From: Cycas panzhihuaensis
Lineage: Eukaryota; Cycadophyta
Reading direction: 5' to 3'
DNA length: 64,000 bases
Assembly (NCBI GenBank): GCA_023213395.1
Contig: CM041465.1
Span: 243,915,741-243,979,740 of the forward strand
The first letter of the stretch is position 1; each line of letters starts with the position of its first letter. The notes under the pieces were generated by a model. That model saw only the letters and a program-made list of their open reading frames with translations, had not been told where the DNA came from and made no database searches. Both the position numbers and the translations under genes were made by a program. Shown here piece after piece: positions 21,632 to 33,059 of the stretch.

Positions 21632-23319
21632 TCTCTCTCTTAATAGCAGCTTTATTCCTTTAGATGCCAAGGTCATGTTTAAACCATTCAAACTTTGGTT
21701 TACCAAGTGCTTTAGTGAAGATGTTTGTAACCTAGTCTTTACTTAGATGGTAAATACGATAAACTTCTCCATTCTAGACATGTTCATAGATGAAGTGGTG
21801 ATGGACCTCAATGTACTTAGTTCTAGCATGGAATACAAGATTCTTTGTCATCTTCAACATACTTTACTTTTTATAATAAATGATGTGGATGCATATTGTT
21901 AAAGTCTAAGCATAGAGAGAATTCGTCTAAGCCAAATCAACTAGGTTATAGCATGGACAATTACTTTCTATTCTTCTTTGGTAGAGAAAAGGATGATATT
22001 TGGCTACTTCTTATAGCTCCATAAGATTACAGTTAAGTTCATGTTAAAGTAATAGCCTAAGATTGAGTGGTAAGTATCTTGGTAACCTACCCATTTAACA
22101 TCTATATGTCCCTTCAAGACAGGGAAGTTAGTTTGGTTGTACTCAAAGCCAAACCGATGTGTTCCACAAATATATTTGAGAATCCTCACGGAAGCTCTCC
22201 AATGAGATACTTTTGGTTGTGACATGTACCTAGAACAAATCCCTACTATATATGAGATGTTTGAATGAGCGTGGGTGAGATAGATGAGGCTCCTAATTAA
22301 CTGCTAATAAAGCAAGATCAAAAGGCTTTCCTTATTCATCTAGGATTTGCATGGTTCCTCTCTCTATAGGAATTAGTGTTGGCTTGTATTCTGTCATCCT
22401 AAATCTTTCTAAGAGCTCATGAGCATACTTCATTTGAGTAAGGAAGATGTATCCTAGTTCTTACTAAACTTTAATTCCAAGGAAGTAGTAGAGAAACTCA
22501 AGATCTATCATCTCAAAGTTGCTTTTCAATTATGATTGAAGCCAAACAATGCCATTTATGTCATTGTCAATGATTATAAGATTGTCCACATAGAGAACTA
22601 TGATTATGATTAAGTTATCTCTAACCCAAATGTAGAGATTTATGTTAGAGGATGAATGATTAAATCCATGTTAGTTAAGAAAGGCATCTATCTTTACATA
22701 CCAGGTATGTGGTGTCTAGTTGAGTCTATAAAGGGCTTTCTTGAGCCTATAAACTAAGTGTTCTTGTCCTAGAACATCGTAGTTAGGGGGCTATTTCAAG
22801 AAAGTCTCTTCTTTGAGCTCTCCATTGAGGAAAACACTCTTCACATCTATTGGGTAAATATTCCATCTAAATTAGGCTTCTAAGGACATAACCAAATAGA
22901 ATGTGGTCATATTGGCTACACATGTAAAGGTCTCATCATAGTCAATTCCCTCCTATTGTTTGAAACCTCTTACTACAAGGCGAGCTTTATGATGCTCTAT
23001 AGTGCCATCTGCATGGAATTTTATCTTATACAACCATCTATAATCAATTGCTTTCTTCCCAAGTGGTAATTTAATTAGCTCCCAAGTGTCAATTTTTATA
23101 ATAGAATTCATTTCTTCATCCATAACTACTTTCTACATTTGGCCTTTGATTGCATCCTCAAATGTGGAATGCTTAAGTGATTCAAGAATACATGCTAGCA
23201 AGGCAAAGTTTGTGGAATGTCTCATTTTAGATGGCTTTTTGATAGCTATAAGAGGAGGACCATCATTTAAGAGCTATTATACCCACTTAAGAGGTGGCTA
23301 AAAGCTAGTGGATTCCACT
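21632..23319 (-). pseudogene. Copia reverse transcriptase and RNase H of G2
   Basis: Same content as G1. RNase H part is open at 22004-22225 (ILKYICGTHRFGFEY, then VKWVGYQDTYHSILGYYF). The reverse-transcriptase loop again reads YVDN (near 22585). Reverse transcriptase N-terminal region extends to about 23230. The reading is broken by several stops, some shared with G1 and some private. Confidence 0.85.
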
Positions 23320-23324
23320 TAAAG
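23320..23324. other. Target-site duplication of insert A, left
   Basis: TAAAG, identical to 29216-29220; the uninterrupted site in G1 reads CACTTAAAGATC. Confidence 0.92.
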
Positions 23325-23726
23325 TGAAGGAAAATATGCTTGCAAACTAACAGATTAGAACATATATCAAATAAGCATAAACTAGTATTGCATTAATACA
23401 GCAGTGTATCACCAATTACAATAGCATAACACATGAGAGCCTTGTTGTTCAATCCATTGTAGTAGAATGAGTATTCCAAATTTTCCTCAAAAGTAGGTGG
23501 TGTCTAAAGACACCAAGGTTGTACACCCCTTAACATTTATAGTTTGGGGAGGAGGAAACTCCTCAACCCTCAATTCAAATTAATAATAAAATAATACTAA
23601 CTTAACTCAAATGAAACTAACTCAACTTACCTTAACTTACCTTGTCATGTTGAGCATCACATGTCTAAATTGAGGTGCACAATCCGGTAGGTAAGAGGGA
23701 GTTGAGTGATGACATTACACCCAACA
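23325..23726 (-). repeat. 3' LTR of A
   Basis: 402 bp, TGAAGGAAAATATGC to ACACCCAACA. Confidence 0.93.
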
Positions 23727-23741
23727 TTCTCCCCTTAATGT
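23727..23741 (-). other. Polypurine tract of A
   Basis: On the minus strand CATTAAGGGGAGAA directly before the LTR. Confidence 0.75.
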
Positions 23742-23842
23742 CGACGAACACTTGTATCTTTTCCTTGAACTTGTGGAACCGGTACTTGAAAAAACTTTGA
23801 AATTCCAATCTTGATCTTTGTCAATGCTTCTCACCCTTATAG

Positions 23843-24420
23843 TCACATATATCTCTTGATTATAGAATGATGTAGGAAGACTATAGGTAGATGAAACTTG
23901 ATGAAAAGTAGATGAGTAGTCAGAATTTGGACTTGAACTTTTATACTCTTTATGCTTGAGCAGGTTGTCATATCACCGTGTTCATTCTTCGCTATGTCAT
24001 AAGATTCGTCTTCATGATGCTCCCCCTCAAATGGAGGATCAAATCCTTGTGCAACAAGGTGGTCCTGCATTTGATCTGAATCTTCATTGGTGTTGCCGTC
24101 ATGATCTACTGCTCACACCTGTCTCACATGCTCATCAAAAGTTTCATCAAATACAGTAGGGATATCTCCCCCATAAGTAGAACTCAATAAATCCCAAACA
24201 GACTTAGATGTTGTTAATTCAGAAACTAATGAAAAGACATCATCACCATAGTGCAAAATAATAAACCTAATACTTCATTATCTTTTCTAAAGTTTTCTTT
24301 AATGCTAAGGTCACATTCATGTTGTAAATACTTTAGAAGATCACGTTCAATAAAGTAAGTGTGCATAGTATCATACCATAGTGAATAGTTATGGCCATTG
24401 AAAATGGGGAATTGTGCCAT
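23843..24420 (-). pseudogene. Gag-like frame of element A
   Basis: Starts at the ATG at 24420 (MAQFPIFNGHNYSLWYDTMH). The F-x-G-x-N-Y-x-x-W-x-x-x-M pattern is the N-terminus of copia gag (DUF4219-type). It then has a helix with RKDNEVLGLLFCTM. After a frame break near 24230 it continues as ELTTSKSVWDLLSSTYGGDI (gag UBN2-type Trp helix) and an acidic tail with EGEHHEDESYDIAKNEHGD to about 23900. No zinc knuckle or protease. It ends some 100 bp from the 3' LTR. A start further upstream is unlikely because of stops. Confidence 0.65.
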
Positions 24421-25640
24421 TTTGAAAGTAATTTAATCAATAAGAAAATGACGATAAGATCAAGTAGAAATCTTGAATAAACAATGAGATAGAAACTAGA
24501 ATTTTCTTTAAAATTTTGAACGAAGGCAAGCTTGTTATGATGAATATATATACTCAACTTTAACAAATTGAAAACTATAGTGAATGAGGTCAGAATAGCT
24601 TAAAATTTTATCAATATGTAGATTGCTGAAATGTGAATCCAATAAGATAGACGGTTTTGAAAAATGATACCAATAAGTCACGTTTTGAATGATGCTAAGA
24701 AAAGGACCTCCTTATGGAGCCTAACAGGAGCAAGGTAGGCAAAAAATTGTATAAAAGTATTAATTAATCCTTAGAAAAGCTGAACAAATGATTAAATATT
24801 ATTGATGAAGTAATTAATATTCTGCCAATTGAAAAAATTTGAAAGAATATATTAACCAGATGTAAAAAAAGCAGATTTAGGCTAATAAAATGACTCAACT
24901 TTAGCTGATTTGAAATATAAGCAAAATATGTCAAAATATATGAAAAAATATATCACAGTGAAGAGAAATGAGTCAGCTTCCCAACAAAGCTGACGGAAAT
25001 GAAATCTGATAAAAATTGCAAAAAATATAGTGAAAAAGGTGACAAGTATCTTTATGGAGAATGTTCAAGAAACAGGTAAAATCAACTAATTTTCTTATTT
25101 TAACGATTAAAATATTAGTAAAAATGAAGTCAAAAAATTAAAGTAAAAGATGGGTATTGGAGTCTATATGACGTAGATCACTATAGGAAAAATTCAGATA
25201 CAAAGCAGTTTACCAACAATAAATAGCAGTCAGTTCTAAAACCGATTTTATCAAAAATGTAAAAACTGCTGAAATTTCAAAAGTCCAATGTTAAAAGGGG
25301 TGAAACGAGGTCAAATGGGCACCAAAACGGTCTTATGACCAGTCGAAACTGATCTACGGAAAATTTATGATCTGATGACGCAGGTTTTGTCTGAAACCGA
25401 TGAGCCAGGGGGAAGTTATGGCCAAAAATGTGCCAATAACTCTATGGAAAATTAAAAATTTTGAAAAAAATAAAAGAAACGTTAATTAAAAAATGAACAA
25501 ACCTTTTTAAAGGTGACTAATAGTCACGTTATGACTAGATAGAGCTGGGAGGTGAAGAGTTTAAACCGGATTTGAAAAAATATATAATAAATTTTAATTT
25601 TTTTTTTTTTTTTTTTTAAACTTTATATTATAAAACTAGA
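24421..25640 (-). other. AT-rich leader of A, part 2
   Basis: A-rich on the plus strand, no coding region seen; a 15-base T run is at about 25604-25618. Confidence 0.5.
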
Positions 25641-25649
25641 TAAAACAAT

Positions 25650-26950
25650 ATGCAATAAAGTGAATTAATGAAACTAATAAAACACTGCTAACGATGAGAC
25701 TAATGATGAGACGGCAATAAAACTATAATGACCGAGTAGAACGCCAATAAAACGCGGCACTATAAAGTCAAGTCGAGGCGTTTTTAATATAAAACATATT
25801 AATGTATATATGCGTGCCAAAACGGCAAATATACACCAACACACGTAATGAGATGAAGAGCGCAGAGGCTGCGCAAGACCTGAGGCGACGTATACGGAAA
25901 TGCGTTGAAGAACGCACAGAGACGGAGCTGCGTTGAAGAACGCACAGAGACGGAACGACGCCGCAGTAGTAATAAAGGAGGGGCTAACGCAAATGCTGCA
26001 GATGAAACGCGAGCAGCGCAAGATCGAGGACGGAACGGATGGGCCAAGTCGATGGCAGAATCGCAGATCGAGGAAGTATCCGGGCGGCGCCTTAAGGCGC
26101 AGATCTCAACGCATAACGGAGGAAGACGTGGCAGATCTCCGTTGGGGCGCAGACGCAGATCCAATATGGATGTAATATAATTCAAACGGATGCACAATGA
26201 ATGATAAATAATAGTCCAAACGGATGCACAAACGCAGGATTAGAATGAGACGCAGAGCCAATATAGAAGATGCTAGTAACGGAGCGTCAACCAAAGAATG
26301 GGCGTACGCAGACTATATATATATACTCCGAGATCAATACGGACGCAGTTGAGACTATATATACCGAAATTAATATATACACTAGAAATAATGAAGTCAA
26401 TATATAAGACCGCCCAATATATAACGCAAAATAAAACGAACAGCGGAGACGCAAGGCAAAACGCGGAGCTTGCACTTGATAGTTGAGCCGCCAAAGCGAT
26501 GTCATTGAGAGGCAAAGTATAATAATGATAAGCAATAATAATAAAATAACTTGAATGAGAACGGCAGTAGTCAGAATTGGTCAAGACGAGAGAGACGCAG
26601 ATGCGCACCAAAACGGCTAACATAGATCGAGTACAAAAGATAACGCAAGCGAAACCGAGCCAATGTGAGGATATATATAATAACTTTGAAAAAGCGCAGC
26701 AATATCAATCACACAATTAGCAGAGGGGGAGATGCAACGAAGGACGGGGGGGAGGCAAATAGAGAGCCGAGGACAGGCGACAAGCGGAGATGGAGACGGC
26801 CGAGCGTAATGAAGTGTTGGAGGACGGAGCTAACAGAGACGGCTAGCGTGGGGACCAACAGCTTTGGGAGTATGAGCGATTGCAGGCTGAGTTAATGAGA
26901 TGTGCTGCGCTAGCTTGCCAAGTCTAAAGTGTGCTACTGTGTTAAGTGTT
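25650..26950. other. CpG-rich core of element A
   Basis: About 1.3 kb in which CG dinucleotides are frequent (recurring ACGC, ACGG, GCGC, GACGGA), unlike the CpG-poor sequence on both sides. Overlapping open stretches occur on both strands (for example 25799-26197 and 26273-26623 minus, 25905-26180 plus), but they overlap in opposite frames and have no recognisable domain, so I do not call a gene. The segment is inside A and not in other elements here. It may be a captured fragment or a lineage-specific leader. Confidence 0.6.
25902..25957. repeat. 28-bp tandem duplication in the CpG-rich core
   Basis: GCGTTGAAGAACGCACAGAG followed by ACGGA is present twice head to tail at a 28-bp period (25902 and 25930). 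Confidence 0.85.
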
Positions 26951-28683
26951 AAAGCAGGGAGATGATACACAGAAGAGACAAGTAAAGAGCAAGTTCAGAC
27001 AGGCTGAAACAAAAGAATAATATCCGATTACTCACCGAAAGCAGTTGTCTTGAATTTGGAAGATGTAGTCAAGAGCGTGGGTTCCACTCAAACGCTTTTC
27101 TTGACTTTTCAATTTTTTTGTCAAAGGATGTATGCAAAACACATAGGCTTCCCAAGTTGAGAGAAGCTGTTTCAATCTATCTTTGTATACGTGCATAAGA
27201 GAAGGACTCGACCATGCACCGAGATTAAAAGCCACTGTAAACTTCAAAGATGGCAAACAAACAAACAAAACTTGAGGACAAATGCGCCGAGAGGCGAGAT
27301 TGTGTAGAGAAAAGCTCCTTTATGTTTGTATTGAAGAAATTGATGAAGAAAATAATGGATTGAATATAGGATTGCAAATAATTTCTTGTATTCTCAGAAT
27401 ATTTCAAGAAAAGCATATATTTGTACAATATAAATACAGATTTATAAATCTTTTATGCTTTTATCATGTAACTATCTGAATATTGGCTTGCATATACAGA
27501 AATTTCTTCAAATAATAATGTGCCAAGCAATGAATGTCATAAGCAAAAAATGCAAGAACAAATCTCCTGAAGTAAGAGCAAGTGATTCTTGACAAGAAAA
27601 ATGATAGAAGTTGCTCAATGAAGCTAGACAGTTATATATTACCTTATTTCAATCAATACGATGCACAAGTTTTTTTTTGAATAGTGTATCTAAAATCTTT
27701 TCAAATGTATCTTGCAAGAGATATATTAGAAATATATATGCAAATCTGAAAAATGTAATCAAGAACACAGTAGTGTAGTGATTTGCAGACTTGTAGCAGT
27801 TAACCCTTACATATGAGATCTTCAAATGTTCAAGTGTATTCTTCAACAAATAGATCTGCATATACTTCTTGAATGGTCGAAAATGCCTCAAAAGTTCTTG
27901 ATATGCAATTGCTATCTTTTGTAGATTGAAATATAACTTGTAGCTTAGAAAAGCTTTTATGAATCAGACAAATCTTGTGAAATAACACCGAATATACTTG
28001 TTATACCATAAGAAATAACCAAATAATGAGTGAATCTATTGAAAAATATAATAAATCATTGAAAAACTTGTAGAAAATATGAAAAATCTCGGATCCAAGT
28101 GAGACCCGAGATCCGCAAAATATTATGTAAATGTTGTAGATCTGGCCTTTGTATAGCAGATCTATAGCCAAAAATATCACAGATATGAATAAATATAATA
28201 GAAAATAGTGAAAACTTATTGAAATAAGTAGATTTATAGTCAAAAATAGCGGATCTGAAGTAATAAGTTGCAGATCTCTAAAAAAACTTGATAACTTTTA
28301 TATGCAACTGATGCTCTTTTGTAAATCTGCAAAAAATATCAAATAAGTAGATAAAAAAACTTGTAAACTGTCAAAATATATGATAAATCTGTAGATCTGA
28401 ATAGAAAATAACTCAAATATAAGAATAAACTTGGATGTATATCACTTGCTGCTGAAAAATCCTTTGTAGATCTGCACAAATCTGAAAATAGATCTCAGTA
28501 ATACTTGTTGAACCAGAAATATAGCTCAATAATAATCAAAATCTGCTGAAATAATATATAAAACTTGCTAAAAATTTCAGAAAACAAATCTAGTTAATAT
28601 ATATTGCTTGTAAAAAAATCTATTGTAAAATGCCAACAGATCTTGTTCCTCTTCCTCAAAGCTTCAAGGTCGTGAATCGCGCT
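26951..28683 (-). other. Leader of A, part 1, with recurrent AGATCT hexamers
   Basis: AT-rich, no coding sequence recognised. Between about 28080 and 28650 the palindrome AGATCT or near variants (AGATCTG, AAATCTG, GGATCTG) recur more than eight times. Confidence 0.5.
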
Positions 28684-28812
28684 CGATACCAAATGATGGA
28701 AAAATATGGAGCCACAATGCTCTGATACCAAATGATGGAAAAAATATGGAGCCACAATGCTCTGATACCAAATGATGGAAAAAATATGGAGCCACAATGC
28801 TCTGATACCAAA
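28684..28812 (-). repeat. Tandem array of primer-binding-site units
   Basis: A unit of about 40 bp containing GCTCTGATACCAAATGATGG and ATATGGAGCCACAAT is repeated three times, the final GATACCAAATG running into the 5' LTR at 28813. Each unit carries a primer binding site complement and, next to it, an imitation of the LTR edge. Confidence 0.88.
28799..28810 (-). other. Primer binding site of A (initiator tRNA-Met)
   Basis: Minus strand TGGTATCAGAGC, a perfect match to the plant initiator tRNA-Met 3' end complement, two bases from the 5' LTR. Confidence 0.92.
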
Positions 28813-29215
28813 TGAAGGAAAATATGCTTGCAACCAATGATTAGAACATATATCAAATAAGCATAAACTAGTATTGCATTAATACAACAGTGTATCACCA
28901 ATTACAATAGCATAACACATGAGAGCCTTGTTGTTCAATCCATTGTAGTAGAATGAGTATTCCAAATCTTCCTCAAAAGTAGGTGGTGTCTAAAGACACC
29001 GTGGTTGTACACCCTTAACATTTATAGTTTGGGGGAGGAGGGAAACTCCTCAACCCCTGAATTCAAATTAATAATAAAATAATACTAACTTAACTCAAAT
29101 GAAACTAACTCAACTTACCTTAACTTACCTTGACATGTTGAGCATCACATGTCTAAATTGAGGTGCACAATCCTGGTAGGTAAGAGGGAGTTGAGTGATG
29201 ACATTACACCCAACA
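28813..29215 (-). repeat. 5' LTR of A
   Basis: 403 bp, matching 23325-23726 with few differences. Confidence 0.93.
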
Positions 29216-29220
29216 TAAAG
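29216..29220. other. Target-site duplication of insert A, right
   Basis: TAAAG, identical to 23320-23324. Confidence 0.92.
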
Positions 29221-29910
29221 ATCATCAACTAAAATTAGAGGCAAGGTTAGGTTTACTTAAGTGGATGATGTAGATGCTACTAGAATTGAAGAGGGACCTA
29301 GAGTGTAGGAGGAGATTGGTACTAGTAGCTCTAGAATTTATCGAAGAGTTACTTGAGATATACCAACTTCTTCTACTACTATAATTTAAGGTTAAGGTGG
29401 ATGTAGGTCCTATGAATCTTCTACAAATATTACATCTTGTGTGGTATAAGCATGGTTCCAAAACATGTCAAACACTTTAAAGGATTTGCAATCATGTACA
29501 TAGCCAAGGAAGATGCATTTCAATCTCTCATCATCGAAGCTTCTTTTTGTTGTCCTTTGGAATATATTTATATGTCATGTATCCAAAACTCTTCAAATGT
29601 GTTACTGATGGTTTCTGATCTAGCCAAGCTTCTTCATGAGTAATATTCCTAATTGCAACTATGGGACTTATGTTATTTAGGTAAGTATTTAAGGCAATAG
29701 CATTAACCCAAAATTTGGTGGCAAGATTCATAGCATTAAGCATGGCTTTTCCTTTGTTTATTAATATTTGATTCATTCTTTTAGCTACATCATTTTATTG
29801 AGATATAAGGGAGCTGATAATTGATATCATATGTCATGTTCCTTACAAAAATTGTTGAACTAATTTAAGACATATTCATCGCTATTATCAGATCTAAGGA
29901 TCTTTATTAT
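29221..29910 (-). pseudogene. G2 integrase C-terminal part and linker, between inserts A and B
   Basis: Minus strand reads from the catalytic region (VAKRMNQILINKGKAM near 29775, Lys at the Glu position as in G1) through NLATKFWVNAIALNTYL, EEAWLDQKPSVTHLKSFGYM and the degraded linker. The remainder of integrase is beyond insert B at 45893. Confidence 0.8.
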
Positions 29911-29915
29911 CATTC
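29911..29915. other. Target-site duplication of insert B, left
   Basis: CATTC, identical to 45888-45892; the intact site in G1 reads TTATCATTCCACTTTC. Confidence 0.8.
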
Positions 29916-32619
29916 CGGATACGCATCTATGGGATAGCTACCTAACTGAGTAGGAATGGTAAGAGCAGTCGATGGTATAATTGAGAAAAGACCTACAAGT
30001 AGGGCAAATACCATGCAAGGCACCCCGTGCACCGGAGCGTGAGTTCGGGACCTGCAAATGGAATATAGCTACCTAGAAGTGGTTCCCCGCTTCGAACAAG
30101 AGGAGAAGAGGTATAGGGTTAGCCTGACTTGACCTAAGGGAAGGATCCTCCCATCCTTGGATGGCCGAAAGGGGAAGGACAGAACCCTTCGAGGGTTTCC
30201 TTAAAGCAACGGGAAACAAGAAAAGGTACATAAGTAGATGGCCTACGGATGGGGTCACCTCAGTTATCTGGCTAAGTAGAGAACCGAGAGAACATAAAAG
30301 GAATAACCAAAGAAGAGAGGTTATGATATACGTAAGCAAACTAACCAAGTAAACAAGTAATAAAGCGAGAGGGAAGTTTACATGGCAAAAGGGGGGAAAA
30401 GGTGAGATGGAAGGTTTCCTAAGACCTTTTCCTATATCAAAATAAAATGCAAGTGCTAGAGTAAACAAAGTATGAATTAAGACAAAGGTTAATTTCCCTT
30501 CTCTTTCCGATGAGCTAATTACTACTATGTAAAAGAACTCAAAAGGAAAAAGTGATGAAGTAGAGCTAGAGTGTGTACCCAGAATAGAAGCATGTCGAAA
30601 TGGTGATGCTCCCAAGAGGCACCCAAAGTTGCTCCACAAGGCACGACGGACGTGAAGAGTCATGGTAGATCAGAACATGGGGCTCCCTTACCTTCCTCAA
30701 AAATAGCACTAAAGTACTAAGTAAGGGAAAGAAAGGAACAAAATGCTAACAATAAATGAAGTACGAAAGTAAAGCATAAATGGGAGCACTTACTCACGAA
30801 GGAAGAAAGGGGAACAAATCCTTTGTGCTTGCTAAATACCTGTAAGTAAATGACAATACCCCCCTTTTTGGAGAAAGGGCGCTAGCATACAATGGAAGGA
30901 TCCTAACAATACATGTATATATAAGGCAAATATGAACCTAAATACATGTATATTAGTATCAATATAATGATGATATACTGTAAAAGAAAACAACCAAAGT
31001 AGACGGAGAGTAACCGGTAAGCCGCAAGGAATAACCCCACTCTCCCCTAAAAGCCACAAGGCAGCGAGGGTACAACTATGTAAGAGGGCTAGAAATAGAG
31101 GTAAAGAGGGTTGAAAAGAGCTAAAGAGGACCTACAACAAGCCTGGGTGCTATGGAGAGCAAATCGGGTTGCTGGGGAAAGAGTTGGGCAAAGGACAAGT
31201 AGCTCGGGCTTACGTGAGTTGCCCAGATCAAGGTGCAAGCCCTCAAACCAGCGCTACAACGTGTGACAGCACTGATTTCAGTAGTTAAAGATGGCCTAAC
31301 AAACCCTTGTTTAATTGCCAAGGACAACACGAGGCAAAAGGGAAGGTTTGGGAGGCAAAGAGCCACTTGAGGAGCATGGAAGGTGGTGCAGAATCCACCC
31401 AGCTCTCACCCAAACCCTATGCAACCCCTCTTTTCCACTGCCTTGAGTAATAAATATAGGCAAGGAGGCACTAATGGTAGGAGTAAGATAGTCCAAAATA
31501 AAGGAAAAGTAACCTCCAAAAAAACCAAGTAAGAGGACAAGCAAAATAGGGCATTAATTGAGCAAAAAAGTAGCTTAAACCAATGAATACCTAAGAAGAG
31601 GAGGGGAGGCTCTTGCCTCAGTCAAGGGCTACTAAAAGAAGGCTGATAAATCAGCCCAAGAGCTGTGGAACAGTAGGTTTGGAACCCTACTAATGGAGTT
31701 GGAGGAAACACCTGCACTTTTAGGATGCTTGATGGCTGCCTGAGCAAGAATCCGCTGAGATCTATCCAAAGGGGCCCTCTCCAAGGCGTGTGAAGGGCTG
31801 GGAAGATGTCCTAGCCATACTAAAGGAGAGCTGGGTGCTGGAGGAGAGGTGCAGGTCCTGTAGTAGCAGTTGAGCAACATAGAATAGCAAAGCACAAGAC
31901 GTTTTCCTTGAGAAGCAATCCAAGAAATGAACAAAAGATCCTAAAAATGAGTTAAAGATGACTTAAATACCCAGTCCAAACCCTAAAGCAAGCGATTAGG
32001 ATGCACTTGGCAGTGAGTCAAGTCATGAGACATGTGGCAATTTCGTAATAAATGCAAAATTGCCATGGCAATTTTTAAAAAATAAATTTGAATAGTCATC
32101 CCGTCGCAAAATCTGCGGTACTGCAGAATTTACGGCGGTACCGCGATATTTGTGGCGGTATGTAACCAAAGCTAAATCTAGCCTGGACAGCCAGCCTGGG
32201 CTATAGGCCAATGACAAAAAAGGCTAATGGGGGTCTGAGACACCTACCTGAGGGTAAACAAGCTAACAAACGAGTCCAGAAGAGCGAAAATATGATTTAA
32301 ATGATATGGCAAGTCAACCAAACAATGACGGGTCATTACAGGGGCAGAGGTGGCCCAAGCCAAGTGGATCCTGGAGTGAGTAGGGTAGAATGCGGGAAGT
32401 GGAAAGGCCACTGGGGTGCCACACTTGCTGGGAATGTGCCCCCGCTATAGTCATCATAGGCTAAATAAGTGTAGACAAAGATAAAATCATCTACAAGGTC
32501 ACAACATGCAAACATGTAAGCAAACACTCATCTCAAAAGAAAGCAATGATAAGGTGAGAAACATACTTGCACTTACCTAAGTCAGCAATTCTGTATCCAT
32601 TCCCAGAAGCCAAAAAACA
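29916..32619 (-). repeat. 3' LTR of B
   Basis: 2704 bp. On the minus strand it opens TGTTTTTTGGCTTC; the opposite edge is degraded (CGGATACGC against TAGATGCGC in the partner). Open stretches inside it (for example 30073-30663 minus) are mirrored in the other LTR only because the LTRs are copies; I do not call genes. Confidence 0.85.
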
Positions 32620-32634
32620 CTGCCCCCTTGGCAA
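32620..32634 (-). other. Polypurine tract of B
   Basis: Minus strand CCAAGGGGGCAG ends against the 3' LTR; E has the same tract at 60236-60250. Confidence 0.75.
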
Positions 32635-33059
32635 CAGAGCCTCGCCACTCGGAAGCCTGGTGCGATGGCAAATGCTGGCAACACAATTATCATTAGCACA
32701 TGTGTATATAGATGTATAAATCAAGATCATAACAGTAGGCAAGGGTGCTGACATGTATCGTGGCAGAATGCGTGGATATGAAAGTAGCAGTGGAGACAAC
32801 ATAGGGGCTGCCTATGTGCCACCTGGAAACCGACTGGAAGAATCAGAAGGGCGAGGGGGCTGCCCCCACCATAAAAGATGCAGAGAGATGTGCATAATCA
32901 AGTAGAAGAGTAAGTATAATGGGAAGTCGCCATAGTTTAACCTCATTAGTGGCTAGGTTTTGGAGGTGCAAATGGATCATAAAGTGAGGTGCGTGACGAC
33001 TTAGGGCTTGGGTGACAGGGCGGCTAGACAAGCCTCAGGGATGATTAGTAAGAAGAGGA
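32635..33059 (-). other. Non-coding stretch between second RNase H and 3' LTR of B
   Basis: No conserved coding segment. A block CATAGTTTAACCTCATTAGTGG near 32930 is conserved in E near 60629. Confidence 0.5.

Larger units (their letters stand above)
23325..29215 (-). mobile_element. Non-autonomous LTR element A with gag-like frame and CpG-rich core
   Basis: 5891 bp, minus orientation. LTRs 23325-23726 (3') and 28813-29215 (5') are about 97% alike in the part compared; target duplication TAAAG; perfect initiator tRNA-Met primer binding site 28799-28810; purine tract AAGGGGAGAA (minus strand) next to the 3' LTR. The only recognisable coding part is a gag-like frame at 23843-24420, right beside the 3' LTR; no pol. 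The 4.4 kb between primer site and gag is a leader with an unusual CpG-rich segment. It resembles large retrotransposon derivatives. Confidence 0.88.

Noticed and set aside
25674-26623. Arg/Cys/Ser-rich open frames on both strands of the CpG-rich core of A
   Set aside because: They overlap each other in opposite orientations, have no recognised domain, and are expected where high CpG reduces stop codons.
28684-28812. CRISPR-like direct repeats
   Set aside because: The units are contiguous without unique spacers and carry a tRNA primer site; they belong to a plant LTR element.
30073-30663. 196-codon open frame in the left LTR of B, with a 138-codon counterpart at 43302-43718
   Set aside because: Its apparent conservation is only because the two LTRs are copies; the right copy starts later and there is no recognisable domain.
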